Shown here piece by piece: positions 5,006 through 5,904 of a stretch of DNA of 5,904 nt; within the stretch, counting starts at the first letter, position 1, and every line of letters starts with the position of its first letter. Source of the DNA: Deltaproteobacteria bacterium (GTDB taxonomy: Bacteria > Desulfobacterota > Syntrophia > Syntrophales > UBA2210); the NCBI GenBank assembly GCA_016935935.1, contig JAFGPZ010000189.1, positions 1 through 5,904 on the forward strand, in the 5' to 3' direction. Below the pieces are notes generated by a model. The model did not search any database, had not been told where the DNA came from, and was given only the letters and a program-made list of their open reading frames with translations. A program made the position numbers and the translations under genes.

Positions 5006-5040
5006 TTGACAGCGGTACAGATCTTTCTGTAGTGTATATT
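5006..5040 (+). promoter_or_regulatory. candidate promoter with internal inverted repeat, upstream of the Trp leader
   Basis: A consensus -35 TTGACA lies at 5006-5011. The -10 is less clear: TAGTGT (5030-5035, 18-base spacing) has the key T, A and final T, while a better-looking TATATT (5035-5040) is too far away. Between them TACAGA (5016-5021) and TCTGTA (5026-5031) form a perfect inverted repeat with a 4-base centre, which a repressor could occupy to block RNA polymerase. It does not match the E. coli TrpR operator. Transcription would start near 5042, about 20 bases before the leader peptide. Confidence 0.45.
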
Positions 5041-5062
5041 ATCAATAACGGTTAATATTTAT

Positions 5063-5149
5063 ATGATGAAAACAGCTAGGAGCAATAAGAATTATCTGTT
5101 CTGCTGGTGGTGGCGAAGCATCATGGGAGAGTGGACCATCGGCGTCTAA
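5063..5149 (+). CDS. Trp-rich attenuator leader peptide (28 aa)
   Basis: A short frame starting ATG-ATG and ending TAA encodes 28 residues: MMKTARSNK, then NYLFCWWWRS with three consecutive Trp codons (5105-5113), a fourth Trp at 5132-5134 and GV at the end. Trp is rare, so three in a row directly before a transcription terminator and an aromatic-pathway gene is the hallmark of ribosome-mediated attenuation, as in trpL. Low charged tRNA-Trp would stall the ribosome on the Trp codons. No clear Shine-Dalgarno site precedes the double ATG, so the start could be weak or slightly different; AGGAG at 5078-5082 lies inside the frame. The peptide itself is not expected to have a cellular role beyond sensing. 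Confidence 0.8.
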   Translation: MMKTARSNKNYLFCWWWRSIMGEWTIGV

Positions 5150-5211
5150 ATGTTTCAAATAATATGATTCAAGCGACTGTGGCCCATTCAAGGCCACGGT
5201 CTTTTTTTTTT
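5102..5211 (+). promoter_or_regulatory. tryptophan attenuator (alternative RNA hairpins)
   Basis: Three mutually dependent pairings are visible. 1:2: 5102-5111, containing the first two Trp codons, pairs with 5135-5144 over ten positions (some G-U). 2:3 (antiterminator): GTGGACCAT (5131-5139) pairs with GTGGCCCAT (5179-5187) with one mismatch, and a few more pairs extend it. 3:4 (terminator): 5175-5184 with 5192-5201, then T residues. By the known mechanism, stalling on the Trp codons frees segment 2 to pair with 3 and lets transcription proceed; with ample tryptophan the ribosome covers segment 2 and the terminator forms. Pairings were found by eye, not by energy calculation. Confidence 0.78.
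5175..5211 (+). terminator. attenuator terminator hairpin (segment 3:4)
   Basis: GACTGTGGCC (5175-5184) pairs with GGCCACGGTC (5192-5201) over ten positions with one wobble, around a 7-base loop, and ten T residues follow (5202-5211). This is a textbook intrinsic terminator, placed between the leader peptide and the DAHP synthase gene. Confidence 0.9.
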
Positions 5212-5212
5212 G

Positions 5213-5249
5213 AAGAGGGGCTGTGGAAGATATCCGCAGCCCCTCTTTT
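5213..5249 (+). terminator. second strong hairpin in the leader, possible second terminator
   Basis: AAGAGGGGCTGTGGA (5213-5227) pairs with TCCGCAGCCCCTCTT (5233-5247) over 15 positions with one wobble, around AGATA. Few T residues follow outside the stem (TT then A), so termination may be partial. It could be a back-up terminator or protect the 5' end of the mRNA made by read-through. It ends 25 bases before the ribosome binding site. Confidence 0.6.
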
Positions 5250-5288
5250 ATCATACCGAAAGTCATATTCTGAAAAGGAGCGATAATT

Positions 5289-5817
5289 ATGCTGGTCGTT
5301 ATGAATCAAAACGCAACGTCACAGGAGATTGCCGATGCTGTTGCGGCCATCAATGCAAAAGGATATACGGCACGTCCCATACCGGGAGGAGAGAGAACGG
5401 CCATCGGCGTTTTATACAACAAGGGTGCAGTCGAGGCGTCATATTTCCTCGGCCTGCCCGGTGTCAAAGATGTCATACCTGTCACAAGTCCCTACAAGCT
5501 GGTAAGCAGGGAATTTCAACCCGAAGATACAATTATAACATTGGGAGACGTTTCGATCGGCAATGGTCATCTTACGATCATTGCCGGTCCCTGTGCCGTG
5601 GAAAGCGAGGAACAATGCATGACTATCGCGTTCATGGTAAAAAAGGCCGGCGCCCATATGTTTAGGGGTGGGGCCTTCAAGCCGAGGACATCGCCCTATG
5701 CATTCCAGGGTCTCGGATTAATAGGGTTGCAGATCCTTGCAAAAGTTCGCAATGAAACAGGGATGCCAATTGTTACGGAGGCTTTGGACAACGAGACGTT
5801 CGGCTTGGTCGAGGAAT
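5289..5817 (+). pseudogene. aroF: 3-deoxy-7-phosphoheptulonate (DAHP) synthase, truncated by an insertion
   Basis: N-terminal half of a type I-beta DAHP synthase, the cytoplasmic enzyme that condenses phosphoenolpyruvate and erythrose 4-phosphate at the entrance of the shikimate pathway. AAAAGGAG at 5273-5280 precedes the ATG. Residues 1-70 form the small ferredoxin-like regulatory domain (MLVVMNQNATSQEIADAV...). The catalytic barrel begins around residue 95 with IIAGPCAVES (metal-ligand Cys), then FRGGAFKPRTSPYAFQGLG and GMPIVTEALD. Native sequence stops after codon 176 (GLVEE); relatives have about 335-340 residues. After that the frame runs 13 foreign codons to TAA at 5856-5858. The later metal ligands (His, Glu, Asp) and the KRG and ERG motifs are missing, so this copy should be inactive. 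The Trp attenuator upstream suggests it was the tryptophan-responsive isozyme. The gene symbol is approximate. Confidence 0.88.
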
Positions 5818-5904
5818 TGTCAGTATCAGTGTTAAATGTCCACAGAATGGCGGAATAAAATGTCCCCCCGGTTAAGCGCTTTGGTGTACCTTCGGAGTGA
5901 CGAA
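5818..5904 (+). mobile_element. left end of an IS21-type insertion sequence (partial, runs off the window)
   Basis: The DAHP synthase homology breaks at TGTCAGTATCAGTG. Immediately inside, AAATGTCC occurs twice, at 5834-5841 and 5858-5865, spaced 24 bases. A TGT terminus and repeated ATGTCC-type internal repeats are typical of IS21-family ends. GGAG at 5894-5897 near the window edge could be the ribosome binding site of an istA-like transposase starting just outside. No transposase is visible here, so the family call rests on the end sequence alone, and the second end and target duplication are not in view. Confidence 0.6.

Noticed and set aside
4923..5008. Short + frame beginning near 4938 (MSIRLMENPD...)
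   Set aside because: It has only 24 codons, no ribosome binding site, and ends at the -35 box of the leader promoter; nothing supports translation.
1..5904. CRISPR array or retron
   Set aside because: No regularly spaced repeats of CRISPR size are present, and there is no reverse transcriptase or Cas gene; the hairpins at 1918-2000 alone do not support either.

Overview
The window looks like a patchwork stretch of a Gram-negative chromosome. Two PEP-CTERM surface/secreted proteins, a HigA-type antitoxin, IS4- and IS21-type elements and a type I-beta DAHP synthase together suggest a deltaproteobacterium (Desulfobacterota, perhaps Syntrophales-like). That placement is an inference from gene content; nothing here fixes the species.

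Left part (1-2336). After a possible 3' tail of an upstream gene, two short PEP-CTERM proteins lie in tandem on the + strand (352-993 and 1100-1750). Each has an N-terminal signal peptide, a C-terminal sorting signal and a good ribosome binding site. Their sorting motifs are variants (VPDP and VQEP). No exosortase gene is present. About 590 bases without a convincing gene follow; they hold two strong, closely spaced hairpins (1918-2000) and a possible degraded reverse-strand reading frame.

Middle (2337-3710). A divergent MoaE-family protein (2484-2891) has lost several residues needed for molybdopterin synthase activity. An orphan HigA-like antitoxin (2998-3303) follows, with no HigB toxin on either side. 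About 310 gene-free bases follow, with an 11-bp phased A-tract repeat and a 14-bp palindrome, and end at the 3' two-thirds of a tRNA-Asp gene whose 5' part is missing. A strong terminator follows this fragment. A 3' tRNA fragment of this kind is the usual scar of an element integrated at a tRNA gene, so the sequence to its left may be the end of a genomic island and the sequence to its right older chromosome.

Right part (3711-5904). An internally deleted IS4-type element (about 3881-4866) keeps matching ends and a 10-bp target duplication, but its transposase has a stop codon, a frameshift and a missing C-terminal catalytic region. Next comes what looks like a complete tryptophan attenuator: a 28-residue leader peptide with three consecutive Trp codons, alternative 1:2 and 2:3 pairings, and a terminator hairpin followed by ten T residues. 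It sits directly in front of a DAHP synthase gene, the entry step to aromatic amino acids. That gene is cut after codon 176 by what appears to be the end of an IS21-type element running off the window. A well-formed tryptophan-sensing control region therefore now drives a broken enzyme gene.
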